A stretch of 13,799 nucleotides of DNA from Candidatus Competibacteraceae bacterium (GTDB lineage Bacteria; Pseudomonadota; Gammaproteobacteria; Competibacterales; Competibacteraceae): positions 1-13,799 of the forward strand of contig JAAUQA010000031.1 in NCBI GenBank assembly GCA_012032855.1. Direction: 5' to 3'. Positions 1-8,335 of the stretch are shown here, piece after piece. The stretch's first letter is position 1. Every line of letters starts with the position of its first letter. The notes under the pieces are model-generated. The model searched no databases, was not told the origin of the DNA, and saw only the letters and a list, made by a program, of their open reading frames with translations. Position numbers and translations under genes: made by a program.

Positions 1-352
1 GTGTGGTGAATTCGGAAAAAAAGGGGATGACGTTCAGCAAACGTCAATCAACCAATCCCAAATATCCTAATTACATGCCAGGCTTGCCTGCGTTCATCGT
101 CGCCACGGTCAAACCCGTTCCTGAGCAGTTTTCTCGACTATGGCTAGGCATATGCAAAATCATCTTGATCGGACCATTTCGAACGATTAAGGCCACTTTG
201 ATCGGGTCAAAATGGCTGCTTAAGAAGACTGACACGGAGTAGACAGCTGGTTTAGAAAGTTTCGGGAAGTTTCGGAGATAAGCCGAGAACGCGGTTCAAA
301 ACAAACGTCTTGATTATTTTGAACCGCCGGAGTTGCCTGTTTAGCAATGCAA
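1..352. other. Left-edge stretch without a convincing gene
   Basis: This stretch lies downstream of the tssH stop codon. In the comparable P. aeruginosa H1 cluster a vgrG gene follows clpV, but no minus-strand start with a VgrG-like protein is seen here. A plus-strand reading frame is open from position 3 to 242 (79 codons with a GTG start) and could extend beyond the window, but I see no ribosome binding site and no family resemblance. A short tandem repeat (AAGTTTCGG twice, 257-265 and 267-275) and a perfect 11-bp inverted repeat (291-327) are the only other structures noted. Confidence 0.5.
291..327. repeat. Perfect 11-bp inverted repeat after tssH
   Basis: GCGGTTCAAAA at 291-301 pairs perfectly with TTTTGAACCGC at 317-327 across a 15-base loop. 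It begins about 25 bases past the tssH stop. Neither strand has a clear T run after the stem, so it is not a standard intrinsic terminator; it may be a 3'-end stabilising hairpin, a factor-dependent termination site or a protein binding site. Confidence 0.6.
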
Positions 353-3153
353 CTAGGTTGCGGTGCTGTCCGGTGTCGTTTCTGGTACCGACTCTGTCGC
401 TGATTCCGTTGCGGATTCAAACGAATAATCGAACTCCCCATCCTTCACCCTCACCGCTACCTGTTCGACGGGTTTGCCTTCAATCATGCAAGTCAAAAAC
501 TCCTGACTGATCGCAGGCAATAAGGTGTTGGTAAGCAAAGCGTCGATCATCCGACCACCGGATTCCAGTTCGGTACACCGCTCAACAATCAGCTTGATGA
601 CATCGTCGTCATAGCTGAACGGTACTTTATGATTAGCTTCAATGCGTTTCTGGATACGACCCAATTGCAGCTTGGTGATAGCCGACAACATCTCATCGCT
701 GAGCGGATAATACGGAATCGTGACCAACCGACCCAGCAATGCCGCGGGAAATACTTTCAACAACGGTTCGCGCAATGCCTGAGCGATGCCTTCCGGTGCC
801 GGCATGAGATCCGGGTCTTGGCACATATTCATGATCAAATCGGTACCGGCATTGGTGGTGAGTAGGATGAGCGTATTCTTGAAGTCGATCAACCGGCCTT
901 CGCCGTCCTCCATCCAGCCCTTGTCGAAAACCTGAAAGAAGATTTCATGCACATCCGGGTGGGCTTTTTCGACTTCGTCCAGCAGCACTACGCTATACGG
1001 TCTGCGGCGCACCGCCTCGGTCAGAATACCGCCTTCGCCATAGCCGATATACCCAGGGGGCGCACCTTTCAATGTCGATACCGTATGCGCTTCCTGGAAC
1101 TCCGACATATTGATGGTGATGACATTGTCTTCGCCACCGTAGAGCACTTCAGCCAACGCCAGCGCGGTTTCGGTTTTACCGACGCCGGAGCTGCCGGCCA
1201 GCATGAACACCCCGATGGGTTTGTTCGGATTATCCAGGCTGGCGCGCGAGGTTTGGATTCGTTTGGCGATCATCTCCAGCGCATGATCCTGACCGATAAT
1301 GCGTTGCTGATAATCTTGGGCAGATTCAGCACCGTTTCGATCTCGTTCTTGACCATGCGTCCGACTGGGATACCGGTCCAATCAGCGACAACGGAAGCAA
1401 CTGCTTGCGCATCCACGCTCGGCAACATCAACGGGTGTTCATCTTGCAAATCATGCAGCTGAGTTTGCAAATCGTGTAACCTTTCCAATAGCTCAGCACG
1501 CTGCACTGGATCAACCGGCGCTTCGGCCACTTCGGTAGATGTCGTTTGCTCGTCCGCAGCCGCTTGTTCCAATGCACTGCCGGTGCCCTCGACCGGGTGC
1601 TGATCGCCGCGCAACTGGGCGCGCAATTCAAGAATCTCTTGGACCAGATCTTTTTCTTGTTGCCAACGTGCTTCCAGTGCTTCCAGCCGGGATTGTTCTT
1701 GTTCCAACGCGGTATTCGCTGCAGTTTCGCGCTCTTCGGTCGCGATACCCATCGCCTTTTCCTTATTGATGATGGCTAACTCGGTGTGTAACGCATCAAT
1801 GCGCTTGCGGCTGTCATCCACCTCGGCGGGTACGGCATGTTGGCTGATCGCCACGCGGGCGCTTGAAGTATCCAGCAAGCTAACCGCTTTGTCGGGCAAC
1901 TGGCGGGCCGGAATATAACGATGCGATAGGCGTACAGTGGCTTCCAAGGCTTCATCCAGAATTTGCACGTTATGGTGTTTTTCCATGGTGGACGCGAGGC
2001 CACGCATCATCAAAATGCATTTTTCCTCGGACGGCTCATCGATTTGAACCGTCTGGAAACGTCGGGTCAGGGCGGGGTCTTTTTCGATATGTTTTTTGTA
2101 TTCTGCCCAGGTAGTGGCGGCGATGGTGCGCAACGTGCCGCGCGCCAGAGCCGGTTTCAGCAGATTGGCGGCATCGCCGGTGCCCGCAGCACCACCCGCG
2201 CCGATCAGGGTATGCGCTTCATCGACGAACAAAATTATCGGTTTTTCCGAAGACTGGACTTCTTCGATCACTTGTTTGAGGCGGTTTTCGAATTCGCCTT
2301 TCATGCTGGCGCCGGCTTGCAATAAGCCAATATCCAAGGTTTTCAGCGCGACGTCTTGCAAGGGCGGCGGCACATCACCACGCGCGATGCGTTGCGCAAA
2401 ACCTTCGACTACAGCGGTTTTGCCGACACCCGCCTCGCCGACCAGGATCGGATTATTCTGCCGCCGCCGCATCAGAATATCGACGACTTGGCGGATTTCC
2501 TCGTCGCGGCCCACGATAGGGTCCATATCGCCGCCACGGGCCTCGTCGGTTAAATCGACAGTAAACTGCTTCAGCGCTTGTTGCTTACCCATCTGGGCCG
2601 GCGCCATCGCGCCACTGGCCTCACCCGGCGTTGCGCCGCCGCCCACTTGAAAACCGTCGGTTGAGTGCATGGCGTCTTCCGGTGAGCCGCCAACCACCTC
2701 ATCGAAACGATCGGTCAGCATGTCCGGTTTGACCTTGTCGAATTCCTTGGAAATGTTCAGCAAGGCATTGCGCAAGGTTGGGGTTTTCATAATCCCGATA
2801 ATTAAATAGCCGCTGCGCACCTGTGATTCGCCGAACATCAGGGTGCCATACACCCAACCCCGTTCGACGGCTTCACACACATGCGAGGACAGATCGGAAA
2901 TCGAACTGGAGCCGCGCGGTAACCGGTCCAAAGCGTCGGTAAAATCCTTAGCCAAACGGGATGGTTCGAGGTTGAACTGTTTAACGATCCGGTGCAGGTC
3001 GGAATCCTGTAATTGCAGAATCTGATTGAACCAATGCACCAATTCTACGTAGGGGTTGCCCCGCATTTTGCAGAATACGGTGGCGCTTTCGATGGCTTTG
3101 TAACCCAAGCTGTTCAGCTTGCCGAACAGGGCGACACGACTGATCTCCGCCAT
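353..3153 (-). CDS. tssH: TssH/ClpV, T6SS sheath-disassembly AAA+ ATPase (one frameshift)
   Basis: ClpV is the hexameric AAA+ unfoldase that pulls apart contracted TssB/TssC sheath for reuse. The start ATG at 3153 is preceded by GGGAG about 8 bases upstream. Seen in order: N-terminal Clp-like domain (residues 1-160); first ATPase domain with Walker A GEAGVGKT (239-246) and Walker B IILFVDE (306-312); a coiled-coil middle segment (about 445-575); then a frame change near residue 612; second ATPase domain with Walker A GSSGVGKT (654-661) and Walker B VVLLDE (722-727); and a Ser/Thr/Glu-rich tail. The frame changes at a GGG run (1318-1320, plus strand). One added G restores 933 residues reading NLPQDYQQRIIGQDHAL, a normal ClpV linker. 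Read literally, the gene gives a 627-residue protein lacking the second ATPase domain. It follows tssG after a spacer holding a terminator, so it may have its own promoter, though none was identified. Confidence 0.95.
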
Positions 3154-3184
3154 TGGCTGACTCCCGTTATGATGGTTTATCTAA

Positions 3185-3205
3185 GTAGGGTGAGCACCGC
3201 CCACC
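3185..3205 (+). repeat. REP-like palindrome with GTAG head
   Basis: GTAG at 3185-3188 is followed by GGTGAGC-ACC-GCCCACC, a 7-bp stem with one mismatch. A GTAG-type tetranucleotide at the foot of a palindrome is the hallmark of REP elements mobilised by RAYT-type transposases; no such transposase lies in the window. A second copy of GCCCACC (3236-3242) and the palindrome ACCGC-AG-GCGGT (3220-3231) follow within 40 bases, giving a composite, BIME-like block between tssG and tssH. Confidence 0.5.
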
Positions 3206-3304
3206 GTTTTTATCGGTTCACCGCAGGCGGTCTATGCCCACCCTGAAATTCGCTGTAATCTGCTATTTTTCTCGGTAGTACCCATTCATCATTGCTACCC
3301 ACCG

Positions 3305-3330
3305 AAAAAGGTACGCAATGCGTACCCTAC
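3305..3330 (-). terminator. Intrinsic terminator / REP-like hairpin after tssG
   Basis: On the minus strand the hairpin GGTACGC-ATT-GCGTACC (3326-3310) is followed at once by TTTTT (3309-3305), 6 bases past the tssG stop. The tetranucleotide GTAG (3330-3327) stands directly before the stem, as in REP elements. This should end or attenuate the hcp-to-tssG transcript before tssH. Confidence 0.75.
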
Positions 3331-3332
3331 CA

Positions 3333-4381
3333 TCAGCTTTCGTAAGCCAACGCATCCAGCTTGAGTTCGTCGGCATCTCTGTCCAATCCGCCGGCGGTCA
3401 GCCAGGTAGTCCAGCCTAGGCAGGCGATCCCGGTTCCTTCTAAGCTGCTGTCCATGCGTAGCGGTGGCACTTCGTCTTTTTTCAAGATCAAGTTGGCATC
3501 CCACACCAGTTCGTCGCCGATATAATTTCTCACCCAGGTGACCAGTCGCTTCAGACTGTCACCACCGGGTAACATGCGTCGGTAATCAGATAAATTCATG
3601 GGGCCGATTGTGACCCGGAATTTACTTTGGCAATCCCAGACTCGCTCGCCGATCACGACGGTTTCACCCAAAACACCGGTGGCACGGGATTCGCCGAGCC
3701 GGCAGCGGTTTTCTTCGGATAGCACCAACCAATGCCCCACGAACGATTGCACCTTGATCGGCAGTTTGAAAAATCGCCCAGCAGCGCTTCCAGACCTGCG
3801 GCATGTCGATTCTGACAGGCCAAGTGTCCGGAGTAGTGGAATTTTGCCCGGTCGGTGACAGCATCGCGCCGGCGCAGCGAGGGCATGCCAAAGCCGAAGA
3901 GTGAACCGATATACAGTGCAAATCGGTCCGATTCGGGCCGGTCAAAATTAACCGTTGGTTGCGCATCGGCCCAGGCCCGATAAAACAGCGACAAGATACG
4001 GTGATGAAAAATATCCAGGAAACGAACAAAGGTGGGGTCGTGGTGATGCAACAGGCGATCCCGGCCGTATTCGGTCAAATGCAAGGGCAAAGGCGCATTA
4101 GGACCCAGCAACCCAAGGAAGTATTGGGTCAGTCGTGGAGGTCGGCCTTCCGAACCGGGTTTGAATTTAGCCAATGTAGAGGGCGCGAAGGCCATGCTGG
4201 GTTCCAGAGCCAGGCGCACCGGGTCGTCAGTTGGACGACGCGATTCACCGATGCGTGGTTTGTCTGGATACGCGCATTCGAAATGGCGCAGAGCCTGAAA
4301 GAAATCAAAATGATAGGGGTCTCGCGCGAGCGCTTGTTCCAGCGCTACAGCACGTGACGGGTCCCGATCCTGGCCGGCCAT
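3333..4381 (-). CDS. tssG: TssG, T6SS baseplate wedge protein (one frameshift)
   Basis: TssG (ImpH/VasB family) forms the T6SS baseplate wedge with TssE, TssF and TssK. The N-terminal part shows the family pattern DPYHFDFFQALRHFE (residues 21-35) and GLLGPNAPLPLHLTEYGRDR (residues 90-109); the C-terminal part holds GPMNLSDYRRMLPGG. The two parts are in different frames. The change occurs at a run of five A (3769-3773, plus strand) near residue 204. A sixth A restores GDFFKLPIKVQSFVGHW and a 349-residue protein, a usual family length. The ATG at 4381 lies inside the end of tssF (37-bp overlap), so translation is probably coupled. Read literally, the product would stop after 242 residues with an unrelated tail. 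Confidence 0.92.
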
Positions 4382-6227
4382 CGGATCACTGTGCCTCGTT
4401 CGGAAGATTTGACGACTGTTTCGGTGAAAGAGTTAATCGATACATATTTGGCAAAAAATTCGTCCAGCACTGCGCCAAGTAGGAAAATACCGCTACCCTC
4501 GAACGCGGTTTCGTCGAAGGTAACACCGATGTCCATGCCACGAGCGAAAGTGATCGGTCCCGGTATCGGCGCCCGTCGAGTGATGGGCTTGGCGACGATC
4601 GACAATACCCCGTCGATCTGCTTGCGCACCGGCGCTTCGGCCATATCTCCGTACAGCGACAACAATTCCCGCAACGCCATAGCGCCTTGTTTTTCGTCGG
4701 TGTTCAACAACGACAAGTAATTCAGCGATAAATGGCTGATGATACGCCATGCCGTTTCGGCCTGCGCATGAGACGGCTTAGGTCGACTTGGACCGGCTAG
4801 GCAACGCACTGCATGAACCGGAGCACCCGATTCCAAAGTGAAGTCGGTTTCACCCTGTCCTATAGGGATTTGCAGCGGTAAATCCCGGTTTGTGCATAGG
4901 GCGGTCATGGCCAGCTGGCGCATGTCGCCGCGATAGGGAGCTTCGTTGCCGTCGACCAGAGCGAGGTAAGTTTCGCTACCCAGATAACTGGAACGGGCAC
5001 CGTGTCGCCGCTGTCGTGATGAGGGTAAGCGCGGCATACGATGCACGGTGTAATAGGTTTTTTGCTCGTCCGGGTTGAGTAAATCATCGGAAGAATAGAA
5101 CGGTAGGAATTCCTGTTCCTTATCGATATCGGTACCGATGCCGGCTACCCGCGTCAGTCGATAGACTTCGAAATCCATAGGCCGGGTCCGGTCCGGCACG
5201 ACATGATGCTCGGCATAGCGGTCCGTCAAGTGAATCCGGTCCACCCGTTTGGGGAATAGATTGATCGCCGGGGAGCAGAACAGAGAAAAGTTTTCCGCGC
5301 TCAGGTTATTTTCCAACAACGGATCAATGGTATCGAGCAATAGAATGATATCCAACTCGCTGTCCTGGCACCGTTTCACCGCCTTGCCCAAGTCAGTTAA
5401 CTCCACGAATAGAAACCGTTGCGGAAGGGCGAAATACTCATGCAACAAACGGTAGCCTTGGAAGGACGGCGGACTGTAGGGTAGCAGGGCCTGCCCATCG
5501 GCGAATCCCATCCGTTGGATACGCGGCCGTTCATAAATGACGTCTTCCCAACTCGCGGGCCGACGGGGCGGTCGCACGACCATACCGATCACATTGGATA
5601 GCAGCTGCTCGTACAGATGCATGGGCAGTTCGTCACTGCCATGCAGATAGAGCGGCAAGCGATCCAGCGGTAGTTTCTTGAAAGCCAGACCGGGCAAAGT
5701 AGTGCGCAAGCGCAGTCGGATACCCGCGCGCACCTTGCTCAACTGCGGCAGGTCGAGAAAAGCAACGGGCTCTTTACCAGTGAAATATTCGGCTTCGCTG
5801 ATGGCCAACGGCCACAAGGTTACGTCATGAGCGGTGCGATACTCACACGATGTCTGTTCATCCCGTCCCAGCAGACTGCGTAATACCGTATTACGCGGTA
5901 CCGAGAATCCTGCTTCCAGACTGCCTTCAGTGGGTTCGGGTTGGAACTGCACCAGGGCCATTGATGGTGTTGGCGCCAAATAATGGGGATAAACGATTTC
6001 CAGCATATGCTGGGTGAAGGTCGGAAATTCCGCATCGACCTTGAGCTGAACACGCGCCGCCAGAAACGCAAAGCCTTCCAACAGACGCTCGACGTAAGGG
6101 TCGGCACATTCGAATGCGTCCAGACCCAACCGCCCGGCGATTTTAGGAAACTCGCGGGCAAACTCACCACCGATTCACGTAGATGTTGTAATTCGCGATT
6201 GTAGTACTGGACCAGCCGCGGATCCAT
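4345..6227 (-). CDS. tssF: TssF, T6SS baseplate wedge protein (one frameshift)
   Basis: TssF (ImpG/VasA family) is the large wedge subunit that, with TssG, joins the Hcp tube, sheath and membrane complex. The start ATG at 6227 overlaps the tssE stop (TAATG), giving MDPRLVQYYNRELQHLRES. After about 19 residues the frame changes: the next frame reads GGEFAREFPKIAGRLGLDAF, then CADPYVERLLEGFAFL, which is the classic TssF N-terminus. One extra base near 6170-6171 (a CC pair on the plus strand) restores LRESGGEFAREFPKIAG and a 627-residue protein, the normal length. The rest is uninterrupted to the stop at 4345. Read literally from 6227, translation runs out of frame. The longest in-frame piece starts only at an internal ATG (6129) and would lack about 33 N-terminal residues. 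Confidence 0.93.
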
Positions 6228-6742
6228 TAATGCAACCCGGGTCCGCTAGCTTCGAGGATGGTTGCTTTACCGCCTTCCAGATCAATGATGGTCTTTAAAT
6301 ACAAATGCTCTGGGGTGGGTTGTGCCCATAATTGCCCTTCTAGCTCGAAAGTCAGGCAATTGTGGCTCATTTGGTCGGCGTCCAGGTCGGCCCGCACTTT
6401 CAGTGAGTTGCGCATGATGCGCGGTTCGAAATCCCAAATCACCTGGCGTAAAATACGTTCGATTTCGACCAGATCAACGCTATGTGCGGTGTTGCCCGCC
6501 AATGCCGGCATCCCGAAATTCACCACGGAACTGGGCACGAAAGCGAATTCCTCACAATCTTCCCGTTCCGCCATATTGCTTGAATTGAGCAACCAAGCCA
6601 AATCGCGCAGCACCGATTCACGCAGTTTGCGCACCGAAATCACCCGCCGGTCGCGCGATTCCTTGCTTTTGTCCGGCTCGTCGTCAGCCAGCCGGTCCAG
6701 TAAACAAGGTTGCAGACGTTCTTGCGGGGTCAGTTCAGCCAT
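6227..6742 (-). CDS. tssE: TssE, T6SS gp25-like baseplate protein
   Basis: TssE is the homologue of phage T4 gp25 and is needed to start sheath assembly at the baseplate. The 171-residue protein is intact. It opens with the family-typical MAELTPQERLQPCLLDRL, contains the segment VNFGMPALAG (residues 74-83) and the conserved gp25 Glu-Pro-Arg signature in WDFEPRIM (E106-P107-R108). Its ATG at 6742 overlaps the end of tagJ by 8 bp, and its stop overlaps the tssF start as TAATG. It therefore sits in a translationally coupled string tagJ-tssE-tssF-tssG. Confidence 0.95.
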   Translation of the reverse strand: MAELTPQERLQPCLLDRLADDEPDKSKESRDRRVISVRKLRESVLRDLAWLLNSSNMAEREDCEEFAFVPSSVVNFGMPALAGNTAHSVDLVEIERILRQVIWDFEPRIMRNSLKVRADLDADQMSHNCLTFELEGQLWAQPTPEHLYLKTIIDLEGGKATILEASGPGLH

Positions 6743-7574
6743 CGGAATCTTCTGCTGCAGGCGCTGCTTCGGTCACATCCTCAGCAGTATCCAGCTCAAT
6801 CAGCCGGATATCCAACAGCGGGTATTCGGCAACGTCAGTCGCCAATACCCGTTGTCCCAAGCCTAGAAAGGTATCGCTTTCGTGTTCGCTCCACTCGGTT
6901 TTATGGGCTAGGCGGATTTGGTCATCGTTACTGTCTTGCGAACCCGGATAACGGGTCGGAATCAGGCCGACGGTTTCACCGCCATTGGACCAAGTAAACT
7001 GCACCGGCGTCCAGACCATGTCCCGTAAATCCTCGGGCTTTTCGAGAGTGATTTTGCTAATCCGTTGAAATGGAATCCAATAGTACCGACCATCGACAAT
7101 CGCTTCGAGCATCGGCCCCATGCGGGTATCGGCATCGGCAATCCACTCGAAGGGCTGGCCATCCACAGTCCCGACCGTGGTCGGCGCGGTCTCGAAGGCC
7201 GTCTCGCGCACCGTTTGGGCCTGTTGATAGTGGCCTCGGGCGGTCAACTGCACTGCTTCCAACAGCAACGCGACCCATTCCTCAGGCTGACCGAATATCA
7301 GTGGTGAGCGTTCCCCGGCGAATACCTTGGCGCGTAACACTTCACAGCGCAGTGCTTCGCGGTAAGTTTGCACCATAGCCAGGGTGGACGCATCCATTTC
7401 ACCCAACACGTTCAATTGGGTCAACGCCCGTTGCCATTGACCTAACACAACCAGGAGCTGAAACAGAAACACCCGGTACTCGGCTTTAGCCGGATTCTTG
7501 CGCACCTGCTCCTGTAGCTGCGCCAGAGACTCGTCGAGATTGCCTTCCCGTAGACTCTGCTCTGAAAGGATCAT
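6735..7574 (-). CDS. tagJ: TagJ/ImpE, T6SS accessory protein
   Basis: TagJ (ImpE family) is an accessory protein of HSI-I-type T6SSs. In P. aeruginosa it binds the sheath protein TssB and has been linked to ClpV recruitment. The ATG at 7574 is chosen (279 residues) because CAGGAG lies 7 bases upstream; an earlier in-frame TTG at 7592 would place that binding site inside the coding region. The N-terminal 60 residues are helical and TPR-like (pairs such as LDESLAQLQEQVRKNP and GQWQRALTQLNVLGEMD). The C-terminal half holds the family-type segments FEWIADADTRMGPMLEAIV and YYWIPFQRI. The tail is acidic. The gene lies between hcp and tssE, as in the H1 cluster. Confidence 0.92.
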   Translation of the reverse strand: MILSEQSLREGNLDESLAQLQEQVRKNPAKAEYRVFLFQLLVVLGQWQRALTQLNVLGEMDASTLAMVQTYREALRCEVLRAKVFAGERSPLIFGQPEEWVALLLEAVQLTARGHYQQAQTVRETAFETAPTTVGTVDGQPFEWIADADTRMGPMLEAIVDGRYYWIPFQRISKITLEKPEDLRDMVWTPVQFTWSNGGETVGLIPTRYPGSQDSNDDQIRLAHKTEWSEHESDTFLGLGQRVLATDVAEYPLLDIRLIELDTAEDVTEAAPAAEDSDG

Positions 7575-7632
7575 GGTCAAACTCCTGGTCAATCAACTGG
7601 CGGTTAATGAAGGGAAGCGGAAAACCAATAGC

Positions 7633-7666
7633 AGCGCGGTCGTCGCTCCATGCCGACGACCGCGCT
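7633..7666 (-). terminator. Strong hairpin after hcp, probable attenuator or mRNA stabiliser
   Basis: AGCGCGGTCGTCG (7633-7645) and CGACGACCGCGCT (7654-7666) form a perfect 13-bp GC-rich stem with an 8-base loop, 15 bases after the hcp stop. On the minus strand only a weak TTTT follows several bases later, so read-through to tagJ is likely. A partial terminator or 3'-stabilising stem would let hcp be made in excess over the baseplate genes. Confidence 0.65.
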
Positions 7667-7681
7667 CAATCAGAAGCCCAA

Positions 7682-8161
7682 TTAGACGGGCACATTCCCC
7701 TTGACATCCCAGCCTTGCTTCATTTCCGCACCGGCCGCGCCTTCCTTCGTCTGAGGTGCATAGGTGCATTCGTACTTGGCGAAGTTCAAGGTCAGGCTCT
7801 CCGAAACCCGGTCGCCCTGCGTGCCGGAAACCTGGTAGCTGGAAATAATCACGTCGGTCATGTCCAGCTTGTAGTACTCGATCTGCTCACCACCAGCCTT
7901 ACGCACCGTCAGCAGGGCCTTCGGATAGTGTTTACCGGTGCAGCAGGTTTGCATCATATTGGTGGTCGATGCATCAGCGTACTTCATGATGGTGATGTCC
8001 TGCACGTTCACTTTGCCGGTACCGCCACCGCCACCCATGTACATGGTGCCTTCTTGGCTCAAACCCCAGCTCCAGGACAATACATCCACTTCACCTTTGT
8101 GCTTGGCGTCTTCGGACTCGCCTTTAACACCTTCGATCTTCAAAAACATGTCAACAGCCAT
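7682..8161 (-). CDS. hcp: Hcp, T6SS inner-tube protein
   Basis: Hcp forms hexameric rings that stack into the secreted inner tube; it also carries small effectors. The 159-residue protein is intact and very like P. aeruginosa Hcp1: MAVDMFLKIEGVKGES start, the glycine-rich loop MYMGGGGGTGKVNVQD (about residues 40-55), GKHYPKALLTVRKAGG and a C-terminal SLTLNFAKYE strand. The ATG at 8161 is preceded by GAGGAG 7 bases upstream; an upstream in-frame start adding MRRRI is unlikely because it would bury that site. A vicinal cysteine pair (C73-C74) stands where I recall a single Cys in Hcp1. The gene is separated from tssC by a terminator and has its own candidate sigma-54 promoter and a long leader. 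Confidence 0.98.
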   Translation of the reverse strand: MAVDMFLKIEGVKGESEDAKHKGEVDVLSWSWGLSQEGTMYMGGGGGTGKVNVQDITIMKYADASTTNMMQTCCTGKHYPKALLTVRKAGGEQIEYYKLDMTDVIISSYQVSGTQGDRVSESLTLNFAKYECTYAPQTKEGAAGAEMKQGWDVKGNVPV

Positions 8162-8199
8162 GATACGTCTCCTCAAAATAATTTGGGTTTAGTTTGTTT

Positions 8200-8314
8200 G
8201 CAGCCGCCTAGCCTAAATTTACCGGCGGTCTGCGACCAAGACACCTCTCCTTCCGTGAGTACGGATGTCCGCTTATTGCGTGAGCCTCTACTCAAACCGG
8301 GTTAGAGGTCGCAG
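8200..8314 (-). promoter_or_regulatory. Structured hcp 5' leader, candidate cis-regulatory RNA
   Basis: Minus-strand leader between the candidate promoter and hcp. CTGCGACC (8314-8307) pairs perfectly with GGTCGCAG (8237-8230), closing an 85-nt domain. Inside are CCTCTA/TAGAGG (8308-8303 with 8290-8285) and the tetraloop hairpin TCCGT-ACTC-ACGGA (8265-8252). The 3' arm GCAG is also part of a second helix, GCAG(A)CCGCC (8233-8224) with GGCGGCTGC (8208-8200), which cannot coexist with the outer stem. ACCTCT (8309-8304) can alternatively pair with AGAGGT (8248-8243). GGA motifs occur in the leader and at the ribosome binding site. I do not recognise a known riboswitch class; function is inferred only from base pairing. 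Confidence 0.45.
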
Positions 8315-8335
8315 CTTCCTGGCTGGTAATTACTA

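Noticed and set aside
3..242. 79-codon plus-strand reading frame with a GTG start
   Set aside because: No ribosome binding site, no recognisable domain, and open at the window edge; kept only as a note on the left-edge stretch.
1300..1345. Programmed -1 ribosomal frameshifting in tssH
   Set aside because: No X-XXY-YYZ slippery heptamer at the junction, and other T6SS genes show equivalent breaks; a missing base in a G run is simpler.
947..1462. 171-codon plus-strand frame opposite tssH
   Set aside because: Shadow of tssH; composition and repeats mirror the coding strand and no family pattern is visible.
2096..2650. 184-codon plus-strand frame opposite tssH
   Set aside because: Antisense shadow rich in Ser/Pro/Arg/Ala, no domain.
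6258..6866. 202-codon plus-strand frame opposite tssE/tagJ
   Set aside because: Antisense shadow; Ser/Arg-rich with no domain, while both minus-strand genes are clear.
7607..8305. 232-codon plus-strand frame opposite hcp and its leader
   Set aside because: Antisense to the unmistakable Hcp frame and without its own family signal or convincing start.
8200..8314. c-di-GMP-I (GEMM) riboswitch
   Set aside because: A TCACGCAA segment is reminiscent, but the GAAA tetraloop receptor arrangement and the conserved second-helix sequence are not present.
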